A stretch of DNA of 62,860 nt. Origin: Chloroflexota bacterium (GTDB lineage Bacteria > Chloroflexota > UBA6077 > JACCZL01). Under the pieces are notes generated by a model. The model searched no databases. It saw only the letters and a program-made list of their open reading frames with translations, and was not told the origin of the DNA. Shown piece after piece: positions 8,375 through 15,691 of this stretch (its first letter is position 1; each line of letters opens with the position of its first letter). Where the stretch lies: NCBI GenBank assembly GCA_020850535.1, contig JADZEM010000031.1, positions 1 through 62,860 on the forward strand. The letters are read 5' to 3'. Both the position numbers and the translations under genes were made by a program.

Positions 8375-8388
8375 GTTCACTCATGAAC
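8375..8388. promoter_or_regulatory. Palindrome before the marR start codon
   Basis: GTTCACTCATGAAC is a perfect 5-base inverted repeat with a 4-base spacer, just upstream of the marR start codon where the ribosome site would be. It is a candidate autoregulatory operator. The 200 bases beyond it, up to the gmd stop at 8587, show nothing else recognisable. Confidence 0.35.
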
Positions 8389-8586
8389 TCAAACCACGGA
8401 ACGGGGCGGCGTATTCCCGTCCGGCGGTGCGATTCTCGGCAGCGTGGGCGATGCGCTGGCGGCGATATCGGGCTCGCTCTGCGTGGCGGCCGACGCCCCG
8501 GCCCGACTCAGGCCCAGCGGCCGTCTCAAGGCGGACCGACGGCTGCGCCGCCAGCGATGGCCGGACCGTGAGCGAGCGCCGGGCCG

Positions 8587-9579
8587 CTACCGCGCGGCCG
8601 GCCCCTCCCGCTCGAGATCCTTCTCGACCATCAACGAGACCAGCCCGTCGAAGTCCACCTTCGGGGACCAGCCGAGCGCTTTTCGAGCCTTCGAGGCGTC
8701 TGCCTGGAGCACGTCCACCTCGGCCGGCCGCAGCAGCGAGGAGTCGTAGTCGATGTACTCCTCCCAATTCAGCCCGACGCAGCGGAACGCCGCCTCCGCG
8801 AAGTCACGGACGCTGTGACACTGGCCGGTCCCGATGACGTAGTCGTCGGGCCGCGCCTGCTGGAGCATCAGCCACATCGCCTCGACGTAGTCGCCGGCGT
8901 AGCCCCAGTCCCGCTTCGACTCAAGGTTGCCCAGGGTCAGCCGGTCCTGCACTCCGAGCTTGATGCGAGCCGCGGCCTTCGAGATCTTCCGGGTGACGAA
9001 CTCCGGGCCGCGCCGCGGCCCCTCATGGTTGAACAGGATGCCGCTGCACGCGAACATCCCGTAGCTCTCACGGTAGTTGACGGTGATGTGGTGGGCGAAC
9101 ACCTTCGCCACGCCGTAGGGACTGCGCGGATGAAAGAGCGTGGCCTCGTTCTGAGGGGCCGGGGCCGCGCCGAACATCTCGCTGCTGGACGCCTGGTAGA
9201 AGCGAATGCCCGAGCTGGCCGCCGCGCTGGCGTTCGCGCCCTGCACGTTACGGATCGCTTCGAGCACCCGCAGCGCGCCGAGGCCGGTGACGTTGCCCGT
9301 CAGCTCCGGCTGGTTCCATGAGAGGCTGACGAAGCTCATGGCGCCGAGATTGAAGACCTCGTCGGGCTGGCACTTCTGGATCGCACTGATCAGCGACACC
9401 TGGTCGGTCAGGTCGCCTTCGAGCAGGCGGACGTCGGGCACTTCGTCCTCGACGATCGCCCGCTTCGGGTTGTGCTGTCCGCGCATGAGGCCGTAGACCT
9501 CATACCCCTTCTGCAACAGCAGCTCGGAGAGGTGCCGGCCGTCCTGCCCGGTGATGCCGGTGATCAGCGCGCGCTTCAT
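8587..9579 (-). CDS. gmd: GDP-mannose 4,6-dehydratase
   Basis: This enzyme converts GDP-D-mannose to GDP-4-keto-6-deoxy-D-mannose, the first step toward GDP-fucose, GDP-rhamnose or GDP-perosamine. It is an extended short-chain dehydrogenase of 330 residues with the NADP motif GITGQDG (Gly8, Gly11, Gly14), the serine/glutamate catalytic block SSSEMFG (131-137) and Tyr155-Lys159 in SPYGVAK. The family block FNHEGPRRGPEFVTRKI and SKRDWGYAGDYVEAMW is intact. The start ATG at 9579 begins MKRALITG. It stands alone here: no epimerase or glycosyltransferase neighbours are visible, so the final sugar cannot be named. Confidence 0.95.
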   Translation of the reverse strand: MKRALITGITGQDGRHLSELLLQKGYEVYGLMRGQHNPKRAIVEDEVPDVRLLEGDLTDQVSLISAIQKCQPDEVFNLGAMSFVSLSWNQPELTGNVTGLGALRVLEAIRNVQGANASAAASSGIRFYQASSSEMFGAAPAPQNEATLFHPRSPYGVAKVFAHHITVNYRESYGMFACSGILFNHEGPRRGPEFVTRKISKAAARIKLGVQDRLTLGNLESKRDWGYAGDYVEAMWLMLQQARPDDYVIGTGQCHSVRDFAEAAFRCVGLNWEEYIDYDSSLLRPAEVDVLQADASKARKALGWSPKVDFDGLVSLMVEKDLEREGPAAR

Positions 9580-9907
9580 GGCGATCCTTTGTTCAGTGCG
9601 GTGACTGGAGGCGAAGTCTACGATCCCGGGCGCGCTGTGACCAAATCCCAGGGGGGTCTGGCCGTCGCGATCCCACCAGGGCCTGCCTGACCCGAGAGCA
9701 CAGGCCCGAACGCAGCGTGCTGCCGGACTGGGCAGACGGCCGACACGGATGCGCCGGCCAGGACTCGCAGTGCCGATGCTACCGGAGGTGGATACTGCAA
9801 CTGATTGAGGCTGGTAGCGGCCACCCGGATTCAGAAGGCTGGCCGCCGGGCGCGCCAGGGGGGGCAGCCCACTCCCACATCGTGCGGGGAGCAGGCTGCG
9901 CGCACCG
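9580..9907. other. Intergenic stretch, nothing recognised
   Basis: About 330 bases between gmd and the NIPSNAP gene. No reading frame with family similarity, no strong hairpin and no repeat shared with the rest of the window was seen. It should contain the gmd promoter, but no clear -35/-10 pair stands out. Confidence 0.5.
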
Positions 9908-10231
9908 CTACCGGATCACCGACTTGGGCGTCGCCTCCAGGCGCGTCACCTTGATCTGCTCGCGGTCGATCAGCTCGCCGACGCGCGGCCCGATGACGTT
10001 CTTCCAGGTGTCGCTCTGGTACACCGCCTCGTACAGCCGCTCGCGCTCCTCCTCGCTCTCGAAGCGGCGAATCCAGACGTACAGATCCTTGTCCTCCTCG
10101 CCGGTCCACATCCCGGCGATGACCATCCCCTTCGAGGTCTGGAACGGCACGATCTCTTCTTCCATCAGCTTGACCCAGGCGTCCCGCTGGCCGGGGCGCA
10201 TTCGGTACTGACGAAGCTCGAAGAATGCCAT
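9908..10231 (-). CDS. NIPSNAP family protein
   Basis: This is a small single-domain protein of 107 residues with the ferredoxin-like NIPSNAP pattern: MAFFELRQYRMRPGQRDAW at the start, the central IAGMWTGEEDKDLYVWIRR and the closing ERLYEAVYQSDTWK. The ATG at 10231 lies behind AGGAGGGGAG, about 10 bases upstream; a start ten codons earlier would place that ribosome site inside the gene. Family members are poorly characterised stress or monooxygenase-fold proteins. A second, two-domain NIPSNAP gene is at 31438. No function can be assigned. Confidence 0.85.
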   Translation of the reverse strand: MAFFELRQYRMRPGQRDAWVKLMEEEIVPFQTSKGMVIAGMWTGEEDKDLYVWIRRFESEEERERLYEAVYQSDTWKNVIGPRVGELIDREQIKVTRLEATPKSVIR

Positions 10232-10398
10232 GGTCGAAGTCTCCCCTCCTGCCGGGCGCACCAGTCAGAGTGCGCCGGTTCATTGGCAACGGTGGCAACA
10301 GACGCCGGCTCGCGGCGGTTGGCACAGGATACCCCGGGACAGCGCCATCAAGTGTGCACCGGCATCGCACGTCCTCGCATTGCACCGCACGCCACGAC

Positions 10399-10615
10399 CA
10401 GGGCGATTGCATGTTGATGTCGTCGTGCCGCCGCGTCGGGGCTTGAAAGCCCCGCCTACGATCCTGCAGTCGCTGCGCGACGCTCCAGTCGCACCAGTGC
10501 CTGCCGTTTCCGGCGGCCGTCGCGCAGCGACGGTGTGACTGTAGGCGGGGACTTCAGTCCCCGACCGCCCGTTCCATGATGCTTCGGGGACACCAATGAA
10601 CATGCAATCGCCCTG
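10399..10615. repeat. Palindromic element, copy A (217 bp)
   Basis: The ends CAGGGCGATTGCATGTT (10399-10415) and its exact complement (10599-10615) are perfect 17-base inverted repeats. Inside are two hairpins, GGGGCTTGAAAGCCCC on the left and GGGGACTTCAGTCCCC on the right, that flank an 81-base core (10460-10540). Related copies lie at 16956, 59731 and 62664. No reading frame for a transposase fits and no target duplication is obvious. It resembles a non-autonomous MITE- or REP-type element. The left-end hairpin includes the conserved string GCCGCGTCGGGGCTTG. Confidence 0.93.
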
Positions 10616-10766
10616 ACGTCACGACACCGGATCGCACCTCAGCACGCGGCACCGGAGCATCGCCACGGACTACCATGCCTGAGGACGCATCCCGCCGGCC
10701 GCTGAGCCAGCGGGGTGCACCAACGCCACGCAATCTCGTCGAAGCGATTGGGAGGGCTGAGAACCG

Positions 10767-11798
10767 ATGAAGGGTGTGTACTTCCCTGGTGAGCGCACCG
10801 TCGAGCTGCGCGACTTCGCCGATCCTGAACCGGGGCCACGCGAAGTCCTGGTGCAGATGAAAGCCTCAGGCATGTGCGGCAGCGACCTGTCCGGCTACCG
10901 CGCACCGAAGGCGGTCCGCGCGCAGCGCCCCCCGAACGTGGCCGGCCACGAGCCGTGCGGCGTGGTGGTGGCGCGCGGCTCACAGGTGTCCGAGAACGCG
11001 GCGCCGATTGGCCAGCGGGTGATGATCTATCACTACAGCGGCTGCGAGAAGTGCAAGATGTGCCAGATCGGGTACTACCAGATGTGCCCGTTCGAGGCGA
11101 AGGTGTACGGCGGCATGTACGACGGCGGCCACGCGCCGTACATGAAGGTCCAGCCGTACATGCTGGTGCCGTTGCCGGACGAGCTGACCTTCGAGGAGGG
11201 GGCGTCGGTCTCGTGCGGCACGGGCACGGCGTATATGGCGGTGAAGCGGCTGGCCGTCTCCGGCCGGGACACGCTGGCGATCTACGGCCAGGGACCGGTC
11301 GGCCTGAGCGCCACGATGCTGGCGAAGGCGATGGGTGCGCGGGTCATCGCCGTGGACGTGGGCAGCGAGCGGCTGCAACTGGCGCGGGACTTTGGCGCGG
11401 ATGAGGTGGTGGACGCCAGCGAGGTCGATCCGGTCAAGACGATCTACGACCTGACGAACGGCTGGGGCGCTGAGGCGGCGCTGGACTGCACCGGCAACGC
11501 CACGGCCCGTGCGAACACGGTCCGCAGCACCCAGAACTGGGGCCGCGCCTGCTTCGTGGGCGAGGGCGGCGAGGTCCATCTCAACCCGACCCCGGACATC
11601 ATCCACCGCCAGATCACGCTGTACGGCTCGTGGACGTTCAACCCGGTCGGGCAGGCCGAGTGCGCGCGGTTCGTGGTGGACCGCAAGGTGCCGCTCGGCA
11701 AGCTGCTGACCCACCGCTTCAAGCTTGAGGAGGCGGAGGCCGCCTACAAGCTGTTCGACACCCAGACGACGGGTAAGGGCGTCTTCCTCTTCGACTGA
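10767..11798 (+). CDS. Zinc-dependent alcohol dehydrogenase family protein
   Basis: This is a 343-residue medium-chain dehydrogenase that oxidises an alcohol or polyol with NAD(P). Catalytic zinc ligands are Cys37 (MCGSD) and His61-Glu62 (AGHEPCG); structural zinc ligands are Cys93, Cys96, Cys99 and Cys107 (CEKCKMCQ and MC). The nucleotide motif YGQGPVGLSA is intact, followed by VIAVDVGSERL. The ATG at 10767 starts MKGVYFPG, and a GGGAGGG lies about 13 bases upstream, a little far. The family includes sorbitol, threonine and benzyl-alcohol enzymes; the substrate cannot be read from the sequence. The gene is a lone unit ended by a strong hairpin. Confidence 0.92.
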   Translation: MKGVYFPGERTVELRDFADPEPGPREVLVQMKASGMCGSDLSGYRAPKAVRAQRPPNVAGHEPCGVVVARGSQVSENAAPIGQRVMIYHYSGCEKCKMCQIGYYQMCPFEAKVYGGMYDGGHAPYMKVQPYMLVPLPDELTFEEGASVSCGTGTAYMAVKRLAVSGRDTLAIYGQGPVGLSATMLAKAMGARVIAVDVGSERLQLARDFGADEVVDASEVDPVKTIYDLTNGWGAEAALDCTGNATARANTVRSTQNWGRACFVGEGGEVHLNPTPDIIHRQITLYGSWTFNPVGQAECARFVVDRKVPLGKLLTHRFKLEEAEAAYKLFDTQTTGKGVFLFD

Positions 11799-11831
11799 CG
11801 GACATCGGCATTCCAGGAGGCGCGCACCCCT

Positions 11832-11864
11832 GGCCCCCGCTCCAGCGCGCCTGGAGCGGGGGTC
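11832..11864. terminator. Strong hairpin between convergent genes
   Basis: CCCCCGCTCCA (11834-11844) pairs perfectly with 11852-11862, with a 7-base loop, and the stem extends by two further pairs. It separates the dehydrogenase gene (plus) from the PCYCGC gene (minus), and probably terminates both transcripts, although neither side has a T tract. Confidence 0.6.
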
Positions 11865-11876
11865 ACATCGTCGGCC

Positions 11877-12332
11877 TCAGCCGCGGTGGCCGGGGTAGGC
11901 CGGCCCGCGCTCCGAGTACTCGGCCACGATGCGGGTGTGGATCTCCGCCCAACTGTTGCCTGCGTTCGCCCAGGCAACGGCGTCGAGCGCTTCATCCTGG
12001 CACGTCTCGCAGCCCGAGGCGTGCTCCTCGACCTCCCCATTGGCCTGCACGAAGCAGTCGGCAAGGTTGATGTGCGGCTTCGGCATCACGCCGCAGCCGC
12101 AGTAGCAGGGGAGCGTCGCCATCAGCTCGAGGTTCGCGAACGCCACCGAGTAGGCGTTGCGGGATTTTGGCGAGCGGGAGACCCAGGCCGGCCAGCGGCC
12201 TGTCGGACCGGGGCCGCCGCTCGCGCCGAACCAGCGCTCGCTCGCCCGGCCGACGGCGGCCCAGGCAGCCACGCCGCCCAGCCCGAGCAGCCCGCCGAGG
12301 ACGGCGCGTCGCGCGATCGGTCTGGCATGCAT
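11877..12332 (-). CDS. PCYCGC-motif exported protein
   Basis: This is a 151-residue protein of the family of unknown function named for its PCYCGC motif, here at residues 75-80, with further cysteines at 93, 108 and 111 (CETCQDE). The N-terminus has an Arg pair followed by a Gly/Ala/Leu-rich hydrophobic stretch (residues 8-30), so it is exported or membrane anchored. The ATG at 12332 overlaps the stop of the upstream gene as TGATG, so the two are translationally coupled. That neighbour is the candidate selenoprotein with a Cys-Sec pair, which suggests a joint thiol-redox or metal-handling job outside the membrane. Heme or copper binding is possible. The function is not established. Confidence 0.85.
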   Translation of the reverse strand: MHARPIARRAVLGGLLGLGGVAAWAAVGRASERWFGASGGPGPTGRWPAWVSRSPKSRNAYSVAFANLELMATLPCYCGCGVMPKPHINLADCFVQANGEVEEHASGCETCQDEALDAVAWANAGNSWAEIHTRIVAEYSERGPAYPGHRG

Positions 12333-12823
12333 CAGCCGGACACCGCCTTCAGCGTCAGGGTCACAAGGGGCGTCTCCGGGCTGTCGGTGGCGAGTCGGAT
12401 CTCGAAGCGGTGCGGGCCGCCCATGCCGGTGTGCATGATGTAGGGGTAGCGCACGGTGATGGTCTCGCCGGGCTTGACGACCGTCGAACTGACGGCAGGG
12501 GTGGCCGGTCAACAGCCCTCCAGCATCTGCACCTTCGGGTTGCCGGTCAGGCGGACGGGCTGGCCCCCGGTGTTCGCCAGCGAGAACTTGCCCTCAACCA
12601 TCTTGTCGAACGGGACGCGCCCGAGATCGACGGTGGCCTCGCTGGCGACGAGACGCCCGGGGGCGCTGGCGTCAGTCGCGACGCGCGCCGTACCTGACTG
12701 CAGCCAGCCCGGCTCCGTCCAGACAAGCGCTGCGACGATGACGGTGAGGACGAGCAGGCCACCGGCGAGCAGCAGCGGGCGGGCAACGGAGCGTTGGTGC
12801 GCCTTGCGCGTGCGTTTCGACAT
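12332..12823 (-). CDS. Candidate selenoprotein, DUF1573-like, Cys-Sec motif
   Basis: Read with one recoded TGA, this is a 163-residue membrane-anchored protein. Residues 15-35 form one transmembrane helix; from about residue 60 the chain looks like a DUF1573 Ig-type domain (VDLGRVPFDKMVEGKFSLAN). Cys104 is followed by an in-frame TGA at 12509-12511 (residue 105). The same frame then continues for 58 codons with sensible content (VVKPGETITVRYPYI, GPHRFEIRLATDSPE, PLVTLTLKAVSG), completing the domain, and stops at TGA 12332-12334. Related proteins are recalled to have Cys-Cys here. A hairpin fitting bacterial SECIS rules follows the TGA. The final stop overlaps the next start as TGATG. The alternative is a truncated 104-residue protein or a nonsense mutation. 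Sec machinery genes are not in the window. Confidence 0.75.
12480..12511 (-). promoter_or_regulatory. Bacterial SECIS-like hairpin after in-frame TGA
   Basis: In the mRNA, the TGA at 12511-12509 is followed by 18 bases and then the loop AGUUC. The stem GCCGUC (12496-12491) pairs with GACGGU (12485-12480) in six pairs, one of them G-U. The short apical loop has G in its second position followed by U, and the UGA-to-loop distance of 18 falls in the 16-37 range described for bacterial SECIS elements. A further CCGG/CCGG pairing could extend the base. SelB binding is inferred. Confidence 0.65.
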
Positions 12824-13142
12824 GATTCGCCACGTCCAGGAGTGGAGTCCACGAGGCTCTCTCTATGGATACGTGACGCACGTGGCCAGCGAGCCGGGGC
12901 AGCCGTCCCGCGTCATGACGGACAGGTGTCCCCTCGTCGATCCGCGCGGATGGGGCAGTGCGCGGCGGCAGCATATCTGGTGACGACGGCTCATGAGATG
13001 CTCCTGCTGAGAGGTCGCGGCGGAATGGGTATGATCCTCATGTCACCTATGGACGGGGTCCAGTCAGCCGAACAGGCGCAAAGGGCGAGATTGATTCGAA
13101 CGCGCCGTTCCAAATGTGCGATTTTCGAGGAGTGTGTAGCGC
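12824..13142. other. Divergent intergenic region
   Basis: Some 320 bases separate the start of the candidate selenoprotein operon (minus) from the small gene at 13143 (plus), so both promoters should lie here. TATGAT at 13029-13034 is a possible plus-strand -10 but lacks a good -35. No repeat or stable hairpin stands out, and the selenoprotein start at 12823 has no clear ribosome site. Confidence 0.4.
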
Positions 13143-13361
13143 ATGAGTCGGCCGGACATCGTGCGCCCACTCGCGAATGGCTGGGTTGAGGAGATCCACA
13201 TCAAGAAGCACTACCGCCCAGATGGCAGCCAGTCGCGGGTTCGCCGGCTTCGCGATGCAGCCGGGGTCACCCGTGAGGTGTGGCATGAAGTCGTCGGAGC
13301 AGACGGGGCGCCGCTGCACGGCCCCCATCTGAAGTACCGTGCCGAGGAGCCAGAACGATGA
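13143..13361 (+). CDS. Small protein of unknown function
   Basis: I do not recognise this 72-residue protein. It is rich in charged residues (His, Lys, Arg, Glu), with no membrane segment or cysteines, and reads like a small beta-rich cytoplasmic protein (WVEEIHIKKHYRPDGSQSRV). The ATG at 13143 has GAGGAG about 11 bases upstream. Its TGA stop overlaps the next start as ATGATG, so the two genes are coupled. A toxin-antitoxin pair was considered because of size and overlap, but no family motif supports it. Confidence 0.65.
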   Translation: MSRPDIVRPLANGWVEEIHIKKHYRPDGSQSRVRRLRDAAGVTREVWHEVVGADGAPLHGPHLKYRAEEPER

Positions 13362-13711
13362 TGCAGACGGACAATCTGCCAGTCGTGTCCGCACTGACAC
13401 AGGCTGCCGAATCGATCATCAGCGAGTACCCGGCGCTGCCCGCTGTTGCCACGGATCGGGCCATCGCACTGCTCGCACTCTGGGCGGCCGACGCCATCGC
13501 GGCTGGCCGGCTTGCCCCAGTCGATGCAGACACCACATTCACACGCCTGTTCGTGGCGCTCGGTGACGTGGTCGACGGCCCCGAGATCGCTGAATCGGCC
13601 GGCCAGCTTCTGCTTGAGGGCATGACGCTGCACGACTGGGGTACGCCGTTCTCTGGCAACCTCAGCGAGCTACGCCGCCTGGCATTCGGCATCCTGACGC
13701 CGGCCGTGTGA
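13358..13711 (+). CDS. Hypothetical alpha-helical protein
   Basis: This 117-residue protein is predicted from composition to be mostly helical (PALPAVATDRAIALLALWAA, then GPEIAESAGQLLLEGM). It lacks cysteines, signal peptide and recognisable motif. The start at 13358 lies within the last codons of the upstream small gene, with four bases of overlap, so both belong to one transcript. The gene ends 68 bases before the convergent glutamine-synthetase-like gene. No function is proposed. Confidence 0.6.
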   Translation: MMQTDNLPVVSALTQAAESIISEYPALPAVATDRAIALLALWAADAIAAGRLAPVDADTTFTRLFVALGDVVDGPEIAESAGQLLLEGMTLHDWGTPFSGNLSELRRLAFGILTPAV

Positions 13712-13779
13712 GGCAAGCACGGATAGGCCTGCTGTCACACCCTCTGACCAGATGAAGCACCGTTGCTCCAGAGTAGGAC

Positions 13780-15129
13780 TCAGTATTTCCAAAAGTGGTG
13801 CTTGTGTTCGAAGGCCGAGCCCTGGCTGGAGAACGCGCCCCACTCCGAGCGGCGCACGGCCACGTAGGAGGTCGCCAGCAGTGGCCCGAGCGCGTCCATC
13901 AGCACCTCGTCGGCTTCCAGCGCGTCCACTGCCGCCGACAGCGAGTCCGGCAGCCGGTTGATGCCACGCTCGGCGCGCTCCTCGTCGGGGATGGTGTCCG
14001 GGTCCACCAGTACGAGTTGCTCCTCGCGCAGCTCAAGCCGCCGCGTGATGCCGTCCAGGCCCGCCGCGATCACCCCGCCAAGGGCGATGTATGGATTCGC
14101 GCTGTTGTCCGCCGACTTCAGCTCCAGGTTGATCGAGCGCATCTCCTGGCCGGCGTAGGTGCTCGCCACGCGGACGGCCGCCTCGCGGTTGTCCGGCCCC
14201 CAGCAGGTGAACGCCGAGCTCCACGAGCGCGGCTGCAACCGGTGGTAGCTGTTGTAGCTCGGGCAGGTCAGCGCCACGAGGCCCGGCAGATGCTCCAGCA
14301 GGCCGGCCGCGAAGTGCCGCCCGAGCGGGCCGAGCTGATACGGCGCAGCCCGGTCGAAGAACAGGTTCTCCTCGCCGGTCGGATCCCAGACCGAGAGGTG
14401 GATGTGGCAGCCGTTGCCCGCCTGGTCCGGCCAGGGCTTCGGCGCGAACGAGGCGAAGTAGCCGTGCTTGAAGGCCACGGCACGGATCGTCTCGCGGTAC
14501 AGGATCTGGTTGTCGGCCGCCCGCAGGGCCGGGGCGTAGCCGATGGACAGCTCCTGCTGGCCGCTGCCCAGCTCCGGGTGATACTGCTCGACGCGCAGCC
14601 CCTGCTTCGTCAGCGCCTCCACGATCTCGTCGATCACCGTCGCCGCCGTCTGAAACCCGACCGTGCTGAAGCACAGCGACTCGTCAAACGGCACGTAGCG
14701 GTCGTCGACGCGCACCGCCAGCGACCATTCCGGCTCGAAAGCCGCCTTGACCTGCAGCCCCTCGTTGGTCGCGCGGCGGATCATCCGCTTCAGGAAGCTG
14801 CGCGGGCACGCCCCCCACGGCTTGCCGTCGCGCGTCTGCATGTCCGCCAGCATCAGCCCCGAGCGGGCGGCATACGGCAGCACCACGAACGTGTCAGCAT
14901 CGGGGATCAGGCGGATCTCGCCGACCGGGCCCATCCCCTCGACCGCCTGGAGCTGATCGAGCAGGTTCATCGCCTGCATCGCCACCGTCAGCCCGATGCC
15001 GCCCTCCATGCGGCTCTCAAGCCCGTCGCTGTGCGACGCCTTGCCGCGGATGACACCGGCGTTGTCGCAGTACAGAAACCGCACCAGCTGAATGTCAGTC
15101 GTGCGGAGCTTGCTCAGGACATCGGCCAT
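13780..15129 (-). CDS. Glutamine synthetase family protein
   Basis: This is a ligase of about 449 residues that joins glutamate to ammonia or an amine using ATP. Family landmarks are visible: the N-terminal beta-grasp region (VRFLYCDNAGVIRGKA), the metal-binding glutamates (AAFEPEWSL and YHPELGSGQQELSIGYAPA), the ATP-site His motif NGCHIHLSVWD, and the arginine motif RLQPRSWSSAFTCWGPDNRE. The start is ATG 15129, but a GTG two codons upstream (15135) sits 5 bases from GAGGAGG and may be the true start. The short length, family sequence and lack of the adenylylation loop point to the GS-like gamma-glutamyl-amine ligases rather than the housekeeping enzyme. Substrate undecided. Confidence 0.88.
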   Translation of the reverse strand: MADVLSKLRTTDIQLVRFLYCDNAGVIRGKASHSDGLESRMEGGIGLTVAMQAMNLLDQLQAVEGMGPVGEIRLIPDADTFVVLPYAARSGLMLADMQTRDGKPWGACPRSFLKRMIRRATNEGLQVKAAFEPEWSLAVRVDDRYVPFDESLCFSTVGFQTAATVIDEIVEALTKQGLRVEQYHPELGSGQQELSIGYAPALRAADNQILYRETIRAVAFKHGYFASFAPKPWPDQAGNGCHIHLSVWDPTGEENLFFDRAAPYQLGPLGRHFAAGLLEHLPGLVALTCPSYNSYHRLQPRSWSSAFTCWGPDNREAAVRVASTYAGQEMRSINLELKSADNSANPYIALGGVIAAGLDGITRRLELREEQLVLVDPDTIPDEERAERGINRLPDSLSAAVDALEADEVLMDALGPLLATSYVAVRRSEWGAFSSQGSAFEHKHHFWKY

Positions 15130-15269
15130 CGCCACGGCAGCCTCCTCGACCCCGGTCAACCCCGGTCGTGGCGATTGTACTGGTCTGAACAGGCCGGCGC
15201 GGGAGTATCTGGACGCCGGCGCCAGCCCGAAACCTCGCGCGGACAACGCCCGCGCGATGATCTCAAGGT

Positions 15270-15416
15270 TCAGGCGTCGGTGGCAGACTCCTGGTCGCCC
15301 TCGGACGGGTCCGTCCGGGCGAGCGAGCCGTCTGGCAGCGCGCCGTAGACTTCGGACATCAGCTGCGCGCGGTACTCAGGATCGCGCAGGGCGCGGATGA
15401 TCTCATCGACAAGCAT
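15270..15416 (-). CDS. Orphan lanthipeptide-leader-like peptide
   Basis: This 48-codon gene starts at ATG 15416 with a GGGAGG site 7 bases upstream, so it is probably translated. Its N-terminus, MLVDEIIRALRDPEYRAQL, closely follows the leader pattern of mersacidin/lichenicidin-type class II precursors (xxVDxIIRAWKDPEYRxSL). The rest, with Asp, Glu, Ser and Thr but no Cys, cannot form lanthionine rings. No LanM, protease or transporter lies within the window. It may be a stand-alone signal or a decayed precursor, or the leader fold may serve another enzyme. Similar leader-like peptides without Cys are recalled from Chloroflexota, but this is not checked. Confidence 0.6.
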   Translation of the reverse strand: MLVDEIIRALRDPEYRAQLMSEVYGALPDGSLARTDPSEGDQESATDA

Positions 15417-15583
15417 GGTGAACCTCCCCAACTGTTTGGAACAGCGTGGTCGCTGCGAAATCACGCGGGCCGCCACGTACGCGTGCAACCGTGCATCAAC
15501 GATGACAACGGCGCACCGTGTGTCGGTAGTGACAACGTACCGCCCCAGAGGTCGCCCGGGCCGTCAACCCGGCGATGACAAGG

Positions 15584-15612
15584 CTGTTCCGCTTCGGACA
15601 GCGACGTATACT
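15584..15612 (+). promoter_or_regulatory. Candidate promoter of citrate synthase gene
   Basis: TATACT at 15607-15612 is a good -10 hexamer about 80 bases before the start of the citrate synthase gene. The -35 position (15584-15589, CTGTTC) is poor, so the assignment rests on the -10 alone. The rest of the 275-base gap shows no repeat. Confidence 0.35.
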
Positions 15613-15691
15613 TCTCTCTCCGAGGGACTTTGCGCCCTGATGCAGGCGACGCCGCTCTGGCCGGCGCGCATCCCGCGTGTGGGAGGACAGC

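Noticed and set aside
10230-10538. Frames encoding RRGLKAPPTILQSLRDAP in the palindromic elements
   Set aside because: The same peptide appears in copies A, B and C only because the DNA repeats; frames break at each copy and lack start context, so they are not genes.
13143-13711. Toxin-antitoxin module
   Set aside because: Overlap and size fit, but neither protein shows a known toxin or antitoxin motif.
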